Assembly: GCF_900142025.1 (NCBI RefSeq)
Contig: NZ_FQZM01000003.1
Coordinates: 1-64,000 of the forward strand
Source: Desulfofundulus thermosubterraneus DSM 16057
Lineage (GTDB): Bacteria; Bacillota; Desulfotomaculia; Desulfotomaculales; Desulfovirgulaceae
Reading direction: 5' to 3'
Length of the DNA stretch: 64,000 bases
Shown here: positions 35,801 to 44,660 of the stretch, piece after piece
Layout of the letters: each line of letters begins with the position of its first letter
Position numbering within the stretch: the stretch's first letter is position 1
Made by a program: the position numbers and the translations under genes
Notes under the pieces: generated by a model
Seen by the model: only the letters and a program-made list of their open reading frames with translations
The model's database searches: none
What the model was told of the DNA's origin: nothing

Positions 35801-36796
35801 TCAAGCAACGTTAACACCGGCAGTCTTTTGATAAGCATGACAGCGCACCAGGTGACCGGGAGACACCTCCAGCATTACGGGGTCTTCCCGGAAACACAAC
35901 TCAGTCTTTTCCGGACACCGGAGGTGGAAGCTGCAACCGGGCGGCACATTTACCGGGGAAGGTATCTCACCAGTAGAGATGACCTTTTTAGGCTTCAGTG
36001 CCTCCTCCTCTTCGGAAACCACCGGAATAGAGGAAAGAAGCATTCTGGTATAGGGGTGAAGGGGATTTCTAAAGAATTCAACGGTATCGGCCATTTCGCA
36101 AATTTTCCCCAGGTACATAATGGCCACCCTTGTGGCAATGTTTCGCATCAAGCTTAAATCATGGGTAATAAATAAATAAGTTAGTTGCTTTTCCTGTTGT
36201 AATTTTAAAAGCATATTAATTATTTTAGCCTGAATGGAAACATCCAGGGCAGAGGTTGGTTCGTCCAGAATTATGAACGTTGGGTCGGTAGCGAGGGCAC
36301 GGGCAATGGATACCATCTGTCTTTCCCCGCCGCCCATGGAAGCAGGAGACTTATACATGTAATTAGGCGATAACTCCACCATCTGCAAGATTTGCGTGAT
36401 CTTCCTCTCCATCTCTTCTCTCTTGACAATCTTATGTACCCGCAAGGGCAGCTCCAAAATTTGACGGATGTTATGAGACGGGTTCAAGGAAGAACCGGGG
36501 TCCTGGAAAACTATCTGCAAATCTTTTTTTAAGGAAAGAGGACGTTTGTCACTACTCATACTGATATCCCGGCCCTGAAAAATGATCTGTCCACCGGTAG
36601 GCTTATACATGCCCATGACCGTGTAGGCCAGGGTACTTTTACCCGAACCCGATTCTCCCACCAGGCCCATGATTTCCCCTTTGTAGATGGTTAAGTCAAC
36701 CCCGTCCACGGCCTTCACATAAACGGGCTTACCTTTTGATTTTTGCACCGGAAAGTACATTTTCAAATTGTTAATGGTCATGATGGGTGCATTCAT
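35801..36796 (-). CDS. Oligopeptide/dipeptide ABC transporter ATP-binding protein (DppF/OppF)
   Basis: 331 residues. Walker A GLVGESGSGKSTLA, Walker B FIILDEPTSALD and the H-loop ITHDL are normal. The ABC signature reads SMGGGERQMVS instead of LSGGQ. A C-terminal oligo_HPY zinc-cluster-like region has FRNPLHPYTRMLLSSIPV and PPGCSFHLRCPEKTELC. It pairs with the neighbouring DppD-like ATPase. Confidence 0.93.
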   Translation of the reverse strand: MNAPIMTINNLKMYFPVQKSKGKPVYVKAVDGVDLTIYKGEIMGLVGESGSGKSTLAYTVMGMYKPTGGQIIFQGRDISMSSDKRPLSLKKDLQIVFQDPGSSLNPSHNIRQILELPLRVHKIVKREEMERKITQILQMVELSPNYMYKSPASMGGGERQMVSIARALATDPTFIILDEPTSALDVSIQAKIINMLLKLQQEKQLTYLFITHDLSLMRNIATRVAIMYLGKICEMADTVEFFRNPLHPYTRMLLSSIPVVSEEEEALKPKKVISTGEIPSPVNVPPGCSFHLRCPEKTELCFREDPVMLEVSPGHLVRCHAYQKTAGVNVA

Positions 36797-36810
36797 GATT
36801 TCTCATCTCC

Positions 36811-37785
36811 TTATACCTGAAAACAGGCTACCTGGTGGCCGTCTCCCAGGTCTCTAAGAAGGGGCTTTTCTTCCCTGCACCTCTGTACAGCCCGGGGACA
36901 GCGGGGGTGAAAACGGCACCCACCGGGAGGGCGCAGGTAATCGGGTATACGCCCATAGATGCCTTCGGCCACACCGCCGCCTGTAAGCTTGGGCACGGAC
37001 GACAGCAGGCCAAGGGTATAAGGGTGAAGGGGGTTGGCAAAGAGATCGCTGGTTCGAGCCACTTCGACAATATTCCCGGCATACATAACGTAAATGCGGT
37101 CTGTTAACTCACGGGCGACTCCAAGGGAGTGGGTAATCATAATTAAAGACATCTCTTTCTTTTCAACCAGCCCCCTCAGGAGCCTGTGCACCTGGTCCTG
37201 AATGGTTACATCCAGGGAGGTTCCTGGTTCATCGGCAATCAGTAATTCACGGGCTGTAACTATGGCCATGGCAATACAAATTCGCTGTTTCATTCCACCG
37301 CTCAACTGGTTGGGGTAGCAGTTCAGGATCCGCTCGGGATCAGGAATATACACCTCCTTTATTGCCTGAATGGCCAGCCTTTTAATGTTATCCTTCCTGC
37401 TTTCTTCTTTGCTCAAGCCGGAATATTTAATCACATCAAACATTTGGGTCCCCACGGTAAAAACCGGATTTAGTGCAGCCGCCGGTTCCTGGAAAATCAT
37501 GGAAATGCCTCTGGTACGCACCTGCTGGAGTTCCCGGGGTTTCATTTTAAGTATGTCATTTCCATGGTACAGGATCTGACCTTCAGGTATGTGCGCCTGT
37601 CCCTCGGGAAGTATTCTTAATACTGATCGCATGGTAGTCGTCTTTCCACAACCGGCCTCACCCACCAGTCCCACTTTTTCCCCTTTGTATACGTGCAGGT
37701 TTACGCCATCCAGGACCCTGGAGTAACCGCCGTAAGTGCGGTACCAAACATGAAGGTTCTTGATTTCTAAAACAGGGTTACTCAT
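36811..37785 (-). CDS. Oligopeptide/dipeptide ABC transporter ATP-binding protein (DppD/OppD)
   Basis: About 324 residues from the ATG at 37785 (AAGGGGG nine bases upstream), giving MSNPVLEIKNLHVWY. Walker A GLVGEAGCGKTTTM, signature LSGGMKQRICIA, Walker B LLIADEPGTSLD and the oligo_HPY end PPGGCRFHPRCPRAVQRC are present. It overlaps the dppC stop by 8 nt and is 15 nt from dppF. Confidence 0.94.
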   Translation of the reverse strand: MSNPVLEIKNLHVWYRTYGGYSRVLDGVNLHVYKGEKVGLVGEAGCGKTTTMRSVLRILPEGQAHIPEGQILYHGNDILKMKPRELQQVRTRGISMIFQEPAAALNPVFTVGTQMFDVIKYSGLSKEESRKDNIKRLAIQAIKEVYIPDPERILNCYPNQLSGGMKQRICIAMAIVTARELLIADEPGTSLDVTIQDQVHRLLRGLVEKKEMSLIMITHSLGVARELTDRIYVMYAGNIVEVARTSDLFANPLHPYTLGLLSSVPKLTGGGVAEGIYGRIPDYLRPPGGCRFHPRCPRAVQRCREEKPLLRDLGDGHQVACFQV

Positions 37786-38698
37786 GGTCATGTTCCCCCT
37801 TGGCCAGCATATCCCGGACTCCGTCACCCAGCAGGTTGAAACCCAAAATCATTACTGCGATGGCCAGGGATGGGAAAACAGTCATCCACCAGAGATCGGG
37901 CATGTACCGGGTTCCATCGGAGACCATCTGGCCCAGAGCCGGGGTAGGTGGCTGTTCGCCCAAACCGACAAAGCTCAAAGCTGCCCCGATTAAAATCACC
38001 CAGCCCACATCCAGGGCCATCTTGGTAAAAATTGGTGAAAGACAGTTGGGCAGGATCTCGCGAAAAAGGATGTGGAACTTGCTGGCCCCAATTAGTTCGG
38101 CCGCCGTTACAAAGTATTCGTTGCGCAGGGAAGTGGCCATGCCGTAAACCAGCCGGGTGTACCACGGCCACCACATGATCGTAATGGCAATCATGGCATT
38201 GGTAAGGTTCGGCTCTAAAACTGCAGCAATGGCCAGGGCCAGCAACAGGGGAGGTACCGATAGGAAAATGTCGGTGACGCGCATGATGATGGTATCCAGT
38301 AAACTTCCCTTGTAATAGCCGGCCAGCAAACCTAAAAAAACACCAACCGGAACAGCAATGGCCAGCACCAGTACCGCCATTAACAACGCCCCCCGGAAGG
38401 CAAAGATGATCCTGGACAGGATATCACGCCCGAAAATGTCGGTGCCAAACGGGTGGGTGGCGGAAGGAGCAAGGCTGGCATTGCCATAGTCCACGAATTT
38501 TCCGGCATGTTCCGGGTAAGGAGTAATATAAGGTGCCAGAACAGCCGCCATCACAATGGCCAGCACGATTACCAGGCCAGCCACAGATAATTTATTACGA
38601 GAAAACTTATACCATTTTTTTCTAAACCCCTCTTTAAACCTGGCTGCAAAAGATGGAACATTTATATCTGAAGCGGGTTGCAAGTTGGCATTCATCAA
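37778..38698 (-). CDS. ABC transporter permease (DppC-like)
   Basis: 306 residues. It has the N-terminal OppC_N segment (NKLSVAGLVIVLAIVMAAVLAPY), the periplasmic-like HPFGTDIFGRDILSRII block and a BPD_transp_1 core with the EAA-type loop AAELIGASKFHILFREILPNCLSPI. Six transmembrane segments are predicted. It overlaps dppB by 4 nt. Confidence 0.94.
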   Translation of the reverse strand: MMNANLQPASDINVPSFAARFKEGFRKKWYKFSRNKLSVAGLVIVLAIVMAAVLAPYITPYPEHAGKFVDYGNASLAPSATHPFGTDIFGRDILSRIIFAFRGALLMAVLVLAIAVPVGVFLGLLAGYYKGSLLDTIIMRVTDIFLSVPPLLLALAIAAVLEPNLTNAMIAITIMWWPWYTRLVYGMATSLRNEYFVTAAELIGASKFHILFREILPNCLSPIFTKMALDVGWVILIGAALSFVGLGEQPPTPALGQMVSDGTRYMPDLWWMTVFPSLAIAVMILGFNLLGDGVRDMLAKGEHDHE

Positions 38699-39717
38699 AG
38701 TTTTCCTCCCAGCCGGATGCGTGGATCGAGATAAGCAACTATAAGGTCCACCAGAATATTTACCAGGACAAAGATTAAGCCAAATACGATAATTACCGCC
38801 GAAATAGCATTTAGATCCTTTCGAAGCATGGCCTCCATGCCATAGCGGGAAATCCCCGGCCAGTTGAAGATTACTTCGACCAGAAAGGCATTCCCCATCA
38901 AGGAAGCGATATCCAGGCCCATTACGGAAACAGCCGGTATCAGGGATGGTTTCAATAGATATTTACCCATAATGATGTGGTTTGGAATTCCGTATCCCAC
39001 CGCCGCCGCCACGTAGTCTTTCCCCATGTTGTCGGTCATGGCAGATCTGATAATCCGGGCTTCCTGAAATATAGGACCGATAGCCAGGGCCAGTGCCGGC
39101 AGGAACAGGTGTTTGAGAGCGTCCCAAAAAACCGGAAAGTCACCGGTGAGCAGGCTGTCAATAGTGAGCAAGCCAGTAATGGACACGGGTGGTTGCACTC
39201 CGGCACTAAGACGGCCCAGAGCAGGTATCACCGGCCAGAGATAGCCAAATATGAGCACGAATAGCACGGCCAGCACGAATGACGGCACGGCAACCCCCGT
39301 ATACGCCATAATCCTGATCACGCTATCTACCCATTTATCTTTGTACCTGGCCGCCAGGGCGCCGAACAATATGGAAAAGACAATCACAAATATGGCCGAT
39401 ACCATGACCAGTTCCATGGTTGCCGGAAGAAATTCCATGATATCTTCCAGTACCCCGCGTTTGGTTACCAGTGACCTGCCCAGGTCACCGGTGGCAACCC
39501 CTTTAATCCAGTAATAGTATTGAGCTACCAGGGGTTTATCCAGGTGCATTTCCTCCCGCAACGCATCCACCGCAAACTGGGGTGCTCTCGGCCCTAAAGC
39601 CATTCTAGCCGGATCGCCGGGCACGACGCGGGCAATAATGAATATTACGATCGAAAGCCCAACCAGCACAAAAATGGAAAGCAAGAGCCTTCTCAGAAGA
39701 TATGAGTGCAATTTCAT
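38695..39717 (-). CDS. ABC transporter permease (DppB-like)
   Basis: 340 residues with the DppB signature: LLRRLLLSIFVLVGLSIVIFIIARVVPGDPARMALG and LDKPLVAQYYYWIKGVATGDLG. The EAA-like loop YVAAAVGYGIPNHIIMGKYLLKPSLIP is also present. The usual six transmembrane segments are visible. It forms the pore together with DppC. Confidence 0.94.
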   Translation of the reverse strand: MKLHSYLLRRLLLSIFVLVGLSIVIFIIARVVPGDPARMALGPRAPQFAVDALREEMHLDKPLVAQYYYWIKGVATGDLGRSLVTKRGVLEDIMEFLPATMELVMVSAIFVIVFSILFGALAARYKDKWVDSVIRIMAYTGVAVPSFVLAVLFVLIFGYLWPVIPALGRLSAGVQPPVSITGLLTIDSLLTGDFPVFWDALKHLFLPALALAIGPIFQEARIIRSAMTDNMGKDYVAAAVGYGIPNHIIMGKYLLKPSLIPAVSVMGLDIASLMGNAFLVEVIFNWPGISRYGMEAMLRKDLNAISAVIIVFGLIFVLVNILVDLIVAYLDPRIRLGGKL

Positions 39718-40002
39718 AAATTACCCCCTAACGGCAGTACAATATCCGTGACTGAGATTATGTCAATCCAGTGTAAGCATGCATAATGCACCTGGAGTCC
39801 TTGATGAGTACTTCCCACTAAAATTTTGCTCTAGTTTTTCCCGGACAGGCAATGGATTGAAAATGCCGGCTACAGCCACCAATCAATAATACAAATAGTG
39901 TGTGGTGTGGTGGCCCTCCTTATCCAGATAGCTAAGGGGCGCCACCACCCGTTAACACCAGAAAACAGCCTGTAATAATGAACAGGCACAAGTTATCTTA
40001 AT
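39718..40002. other. 285-bp intergenic with a stable hairpin between dppA and dppB
   Basis: No coding sequence is visible. A long imperfect hairpin (about 39907-39951: GGTGGTGGC arm and GCCACCACC arm, with CCTTA/TAAGG inside) has no T-run. In binding-protein-dependent transporters such hairpins often let the first gene (binding protein) accumulate over the downstream genes by stabilising its mRNA 3' end or limiting read-through. Confidence 0.45.
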
Positions 40003-41688
40003 TTACTTGGGAACCTTGTTGGGGTAAACCTTGAAATCGTGGAAATAGAACATGTAGCCCATCACAGAAGTGACCGGTTTACCCTGCTTGATTAAATCGG
40101 CCGCCGGCCATACTACATATTCATCCTGGTAAGCTCTTTTCTCGGCCTGATCAAACGCCCAAATAGTCGGAGCCAGGTCTACAATTTTTTCCTGAATAGC
40201 CCCGTATTTTTCAAAACGCTTGTTGGTGTCCAGAGTGCTGATGGCATCCTCAATGGCCGCGTCTATCCCGGGATTCTTCAACCACTCACACTGCTCCCAG
40301 GTCCCGGTGGATTTGGAGTGGTAGCGTGATTCCAGGATGGAACCAGCCTCACTGTAATGCGGGGACACGAATACGATGCTGGCATTCGGCGTATTCTCAG
40401 GCTTCGCCACCTGATCCACAAACGACAACCAGGGAACCTTTACTACGTTAACCTTTATGCCAAGTTCCGCTGCATTCGACTGCAAGAGCAGGGCGATTTT
40501 TTCTTCATCAGGAACCTCAGCTACCCATGCCAGTTCAACAGGATATTCATCCAGCTTGCCGGCATATTTCGATTTGGCCAATTCCGCTCTGGCCTTCTCC
40601 AGATTCCGTTCATAAGGCGTCAGGTTGGGATTGAATCCGGGCAGGACGGAGGAAACCGGCCCTTTTGCCTTCCGGCAGCCGGGGAACAGCTTATCGACCA
40701 CGGTGTCGTAGTCAAATGCATAGGCCAGGGCCTTCCGGAAATGCACGTCATCGGTCGGCGCCTTTTTGGTGTTGAGCATGATATTAAGTATGGTACCGGT
40801 GAAAGCGGCATTAACGCTCACACCCGGGATCCGGTCCAAGGCTTCCAGGGCTTCTTTAGTTTGCCACTGGTCCGTAATTTCCAACTCCCTGCGGGTCATA
40901 AGCGTACGGATTGTCGATGGGGCAGTGGTGCCGATAATCTTAAATGCATCCGGTGCGTCCTGATCCCACCCGCCCCAGTACTGGTCGAATTTGACGGCAT
41001 AAAGGTGCTCCTGTTTCTTCAACTCTTTGACCATATAAGGGCCGCTACCGGCATCATTGGTAATCAGCCAGTCCTTGCCGTAATCGCCCATCTTCCCGTA
41101 AGGGCCGGGCTTGATATTGGCCATTACTTGATCCTTATTTAAGATGTACAGCCTCACCAGGGTGGAAAGGAACGGGCCAAACGTCTTTTTCAAAGTGAAT
41201 TGTACCGTGTAATTATCCAGGGCCTTGACTTCTTTCACGACGCCGGTGAAGAGATAACCGTAACCTTCACCCAGGGTAAGCATTCTTTGCATGGAGAAAA
41301 CCACGTCTTCCGCCGTCAGTTCATCTCCATTGTGGAACTTTACACCATGTCTTAAATTGAAGGTCCATGTAAGACCATCGCTGCTGGTTTTCCAACCCGT
41401 AGCCAGCCAGGGTTTTAAAGTACCGTCATGGCTGGGAAAAACCAGCGTGTCGTAAAGATTGGCCAGGGCAATAGAACTGGCGTAGTCGGACCCTACTCCC
41501 GGATCAATATTGGGTACGTTGGCCTCCGAGATTCTAATGATTTTCTCCCGGGCACTTTGCTGGCTGTCGGAAGCGCCTTTTTGACTTTCGGTCTTACCAC
41601 CGCCACAGCCGGCCAATAGCATGGCAACCAGAATAGCTAGTACGCCCGGTATTACCAGTTTTTTTCTCAACTTGGCCCATTTTTTCAT
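40003..41688 (-). CDS. ABC transporter substrate-binding lipoprotein (DppA/OppA family)
   Basis: 561 residues. A lipoprotein signal with lipobox VAMLLAGC lies at about 20-28. The SBP_bac_5 fold follows: LANLYDTLVFPSHDGTLKPWLATGWKTSSDGLTWTFNLR, HDG...FHNGDELTAEDVVFSMQRM and the C-terminal lobe to PNKVPK. GGAGGAGAAC precedes the ATG. As first gene of the cluster it likely defines the substrate (peptide-like or hydantoin-like). It is separated from dppB by a 285-bp hairpin-bearing gap. Confidence 0.93.
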   Translation of the reverse strand: MKKWAKLRKKLVIPGVLAILVAMLLAGCGGGKTESQKGASDSQQSAREKIIRISEANVPNIDPGVGSDYASSIALANLYDTLVFPSHDGTLKPWLATGWKTSSDGLTWTFNLRHGVKFHNGDELTAEDVVFSMQRMLTLGEGYGYLFTGVVKEVKALDNYTVQFTLKKTFGPFLSTLVRLYILNKDQVMANIKPGPYGKMGDYGKDWLITNDAGSGPYMVKELKKQEHLYAVKFDQYWGGWDQDAPDAFKIIGTTAPSTIRTLMTRRELEITDQWQTKEALEALDRIPGVSVNAAFTGTILNIMLNTKKAPTDDVHFRKALAYAFDYDTVVDKLFPGCRKAKGPVSSVLPGFNPNLTPYERNLEKARAELAKSKYAGKLDEYPVELAWVAEVPDEEKIALLLQSNAAELGIKVNVVKVPWLSFVDQVAKPENTPNASIVFVSPHYSEAGSILESRYHSKSTGTWEQCEWLKNPGIDAAIEDAISTLDTNKRFEKYGAIQEKIVDLAPTIWAFDQAEKRAYQDEYVVWPAADLIKQGKPVTSVMGYMFYFHDFKVYPNKVPK

Positions 41689-42217
41689 TTGGAAGTTCTC
41701 CTCCTGGTTTTAAAAATTTGTTAATACGCTCCCTTGCACCGCCCCTTACCGTACAGCGAAAATATACGGGCAGCCGTATCCTGATTAGCCCACCATCACC
41801 CCCCGTTTCCGGTTTAAGCACCGACTATGTAAAAACAAAAGGGAAGTTATAACGTCTCGAGCATAAAAGAAAAATGCCTCCCCGCATCACAACCCAACTA
41901 ATTGGTTTTTACCGAAGCAATAGTCTTACTATTCAAAATAAGTAGAAAAGTTATCAAGCTAAAACTTTTAGACATAGTCTGACATTATGCCTATATATAT
42001 TCTAAGCTTGAGTCCCGGCTCCTTTGTGGGTAAGGGACAAATGCTTGGCTTTGATTTTGTTCTTTTTCAACAATATAGTTACTAATCACGGTTCAGCCCT
42101 GCACGGAGTTTACGGATCAAAGGTGTGGAATCACTTTGTACACCCGTCTTCTTGGCCACCCTGGCTCTCAACTAGGGTTATCCTGTCAGCAAGGGATACG
42201 TAAAACGAAATTTCTTA
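41689..42217. other. Gene-free stretch upstream of the transporter operon
   Basis: About 530 bases, A/T-richer than neighbours in its middle, with no convincing ORF on either strand. It should hold the dppA promoter and leader; one weak -35-like TTGATA lies near 41960 on the minus strand, but I cannot define a -10. The right end is the broken amt remnant. Confidence 0.4.
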
Positions 42218-42556
42218 TTACGCATCATCAGGGTTTAGCGCTTGACCCACGCCATTTAGCCCCAGCCAGGCCAGATTGCCGAACAGGTGCGCCTTATCAG
42301 GACCAAAGGCGATGGTGTAACCCAATGTATCGAAATCAAGGCCATGATAAACAGGCTCTGCATGATCGTGCTGAGGGTATTCTTGCGCCTGACCATACCA
42401 CCGTAGAACAGGGCCACTCCGGCAGGGTCATAATCATCACCAGTGCTGCAGAGATAAAAACGAATGCGGTATCTCCCGTATCAATTTGAGCTTCATCGGC
42501 CCAGGCCAGACCGGTCCGGCCAGCAATACCAGAGGTAAAAGGTTAAGGCCATTCAT
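42218..42556 (-). pseudogene. amt: Ammonium transporter (amt) remnant, 5' part only
   Basis: On the minus strand, frames can be stitched to give MNGLNLLPLVLLAG, then WADEAQIDTGDTAFVFIS and AALVMIMT. A one-base loss is followed by PAGVALFYGGMVRRKNT and LSTIMQSLFIMALIS. Several missing codons precede LGYTIAFGPD and NLAWLGLNGVG, and a TAA occurs at 42220-42218. These are the first two to three helices of AmtB-type proteins. At least three frame disruptions, and loss of the other 75%, mark it as a pseudogene. The 117-residue ORF on the other strand here is its antisense shadow. Confidence 0.8.
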
Positions 42557-42728
42557 GATTCGCCTGTACACTTACACCAACCTCCTATCTAAACCTACCC
42601 TGGTTTCTGCACCTTGAGCCGCCGCAGCCTCCGGATCCTGCTGTAACGGCTGAAGATGGCCTGCATCTTATCACCCGGGGTGAACGGCAACAATTCACCA
42701 GCCGGACGTTTCCTGTAAAACGTAAAAA

Positions 42729-42891
42729 GGGTGCTTTAATGGAGCAACGTTGCTCCCTTTAAAGCACCCTTGCTTTGAGCTCTGCTGGTAAGGTAAAAAG
42801 GCACCCTTCAGAAGACACACCTTCTGAAAAAGCGCCTTTGCTTGACCTCCACCTATGGGATAAAACGCCTCCTAACGGAACCTTCCGTTAG
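42729..42891. other. Cluster of three stem-loops upstream of the broken transposase
   Basis: Stem-loop 1 (42729-42769) has outer arms GGGTGCTTTAA/TTTAAAGCACCC around an inner palindrome GGAGCAACGTTGCTCC. Stem-loop 2 (about 42797-42839) has AAAGGC/GCCTTT around TTCAGAAG/CTTCTGAA. Stem-loop 3 (42872-42891) is CTAACGGAA/TTCCGTTAG. Each is introduced by TAAAA-type bases. They may be insertion-sequence end structures, protective terminators or debris. Confidence 0.5.
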
Positions 42892-43039
42892 AAAACGCCA
42901 CTGCCTCCTTAGATACTCCCCTGTATCTGCCGCTGTTCAGATTATAAGTCAGGGAGGATTTGTTGTCAACACCCTTTTTAAATGTGTGTCGTCGGACTGT
43001 GATATTGTCAGGGTAAAATCCGTCAGTGAAAATGTCAGT

Positions 43040-43740
43040 ATGAAGGAGATAGTTACCCTGTCGCAGACGGAACTAAAGCGGATGCTGGTTTTGCAGCGGG
43101 CTCTGGAAGGTCAGATCTCAACCTTTGAAGCTGCCCTGGTATTAGGCTTAAGTGAACGTCAGGTATACAAGCTAAAGGCCAAATTCCAGTCGCAGGGACC
43201 TGCTGCCCTGGTCCATGGGAACCGGGGCCGCAAGCCGGTTCACGCTGTTCCCGAGGAGACCCGCCAGCAGGTCATCCAACTCGCCCAAACCATTTATAGG
43301 GGGTGCAATTATACTTTTCTTAGCGAGTTGCTCTGCGAACGGGAAGGAATCACCTTGAGTCCTTCTTCGGTGGGTCGCATCCTGAAAAGCGCCGGCATTC
43401 CGAGCCCGCGGAAGCACCGTCCGCCTAAACTGCACCGCCGTCGTCATCGGAAACCCCAGTTTGGGATGCTGGTCTTGATCGATGGCAGCCATCATGATTG
43501 GCTCGAGGGAAGGGGACCAAAACTGGTTTTGCTTTTGGCGGTGGACGACGCCACCAGTATGATTTTGGCCGCCCTTTTCCGTCTAACGGAAGATTTCGAA
43601 GGTTACCGGCGTCTTCTTTTCGACCTGGTTACCCGTTACGGTATTCCTCTGGCCATTTACTCTGACCGGCACACCCTCTTCTTCCCCCGGAAAAGGAAGT
43701 ATCCCTTGAGCAGCAGTTGCTGGGGGAGGTTCGGCCGCAT
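43040..43740 (+). pseudogene. Transposase remnant (ISNCY/DDE integrase-core type), frameshifted and truncated
   Basis: From the ATG at 43040 the frame has an N-terminal HTH region (KEIVTLSQTELKRMLVLQRALEG, AALVLGLSERQVYKL) and a DDE integrase core start (FGMLVLIDGSHHDWLEG, LLLAVDDATSMILAAL, YGIPLAIYSDRHTLFF). After a run of five C bases near 43690 the natural continuation PEKEVSLEQQLLGEVRP lies in another frame, and soon afterwards homology stops. The last catalytic acidic residue and the C-terminal third are missing, so it should be inactive. It sits next to the amt remnant. Confidence 0.8.
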
Positions 43741-43810
43741 GGTAAATAACATGACCGTCGTCCCGCCGGCTGCTACGGCCGGGTTGGTAGTGGCAGCAAT
43801 ACGGGTAAGG

Positions 43811-43847
43811 AAAAAGAAACCCTTAATAAATCCAAGGGTTTCTTTTT
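43811..43847. terminator. Terminator between the transposase remnant and the YhcN lipoprotein gene
   Basis: AAAAAGAAACCCTT at 43811-43824 is complementary to AAGGGTTTCTTTTT at 43834-43847. Both strands end in a T-run, so it can stop transcription from either side. Confidence 0.75.
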
Positions 43848-43894
43848 AGGAGTAACAAGACCTCCGCAGCATTGTTTAAAGGCGTTTCAAATCA

Positions 43895-44401
43895 TTACCT
43901 GGTGGTGGGCGTAATGCGGCGCAGGATTTCTTGAATCTCCCGGTTGAAGCTGGCTACAGGAGTGCCCCGGCTGATGCCTTGAGCCACCCTGCGGATGCGG
44001 GTAACGGTATCCGGATCGGTAGTTACCTGCACGGTGGCCACGCGGTTATCTGCCGCCCTGACCCTCCGGGCCACTTCATCCTTAATGGCCGCTGTACGCC
44101 CCCTCTCTACCCCGCTTTTAATATCGAGCCCCACAATGGCCGTGTTCCCGGTCAGGACGACCGTGGCCGATTTCACGCCGGGCACTTTCTCGGCTTCAGC
44201 CGCCAGCTTTGTAGCCAACCGGTGGGCCTCCGCGGGCGTGGTGGGCAGGGGACGGGGAGCCGTTGCCGCCGGGCCGGGGGCCGCAGGCGCAGGTCCCGGA
44301 GCAGCCGGAGCTGGCGGGGCCGGCTTGCGAGCTGCCGTGCAGCCGGATACCAGCATCAATACCAGGGGTATTATGGAAAACCAGACGGGCCATTTTTTCA
44401 T
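43895..44401 (-). CDS. YhcN/YlaJ-family sporulation lipoprotein
   Basis: About 168 residues from the ATG at 44401 (GGGGGTGG upstream). A lipoprotein signal ends in LVSGC. A proline/alanine-rich linker (PAPPAPAAPGPAPAAPGP) follows at about 25-55. The YhcN/YlaJ domain (HRLATKLAAEAEKVPGVKSATVVLTGNTAIVGLDI) covers the rest. Family members are found in the spore inner membrane of Bacillus. It appears monocistronic. Confidence 0.87.
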   Translation of the reverse strand: MKKWPVWFSIIPLVLMLVSGCTAARKPAPPAPAAPGPAPAAPGPAATAPRPLPTTPAEAHRLATKLAAEAEKVPGVKSATVVLTGNTAIVGLDIKSGVERGRTAAIKDEVARRVRAADNRVATVQVTTDPDTVTRIRRVAQGISRGTPVASFNREIQEILRRITPTTR

Positions 44402-44660
44402 TTGGTCCACCCCCATTTCCAATCATAATTTACCGTCATTTAATATTTACCGGCGGCATATCTCTTATGCTGTAAAATAATGTCTAGGGACGCCATCGCC
44501 GGACCCGTAAAAAAGCGGGCCTGCTTTTCCCGTATTGAACAATCACACCATTCAGGATACAATAATGCAGGAAAAATAGTTACCATATAACACGGAGCGA
44601 CGGGGAACGATCGCCACCCCGGGGAGTTATGCGACAGTATCCATAAAGGATGGTAGAAAA
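44402..44660. other. Intergenic between the YhcN gene and ubiX with small hairpins
   Basis: A terminator-like hairpin (GGACCCG/CGGGCC at 44501-44521, followed by TGCTTTT) is visible. A second compact structure at about 44586-44630 has ATAAC/GTTAT enclosing CGGGG/CCCCG. I do not recognise a riboswitch class in it. Confidence 0.35.

Noticed and set aside
42136-42489. 117-codon plus-strand frame
   Set aside because: Antisense to the amt remnant; the minus strand shows clear AmtB helices.
42729-42891. Integron attC sites or CRISPR repeats
   Set aside because: The arms do not fit attC core sites, and the three hairpins share no repeat sequence or regular spacers; no CRISPR array was seen anywhere in the window.
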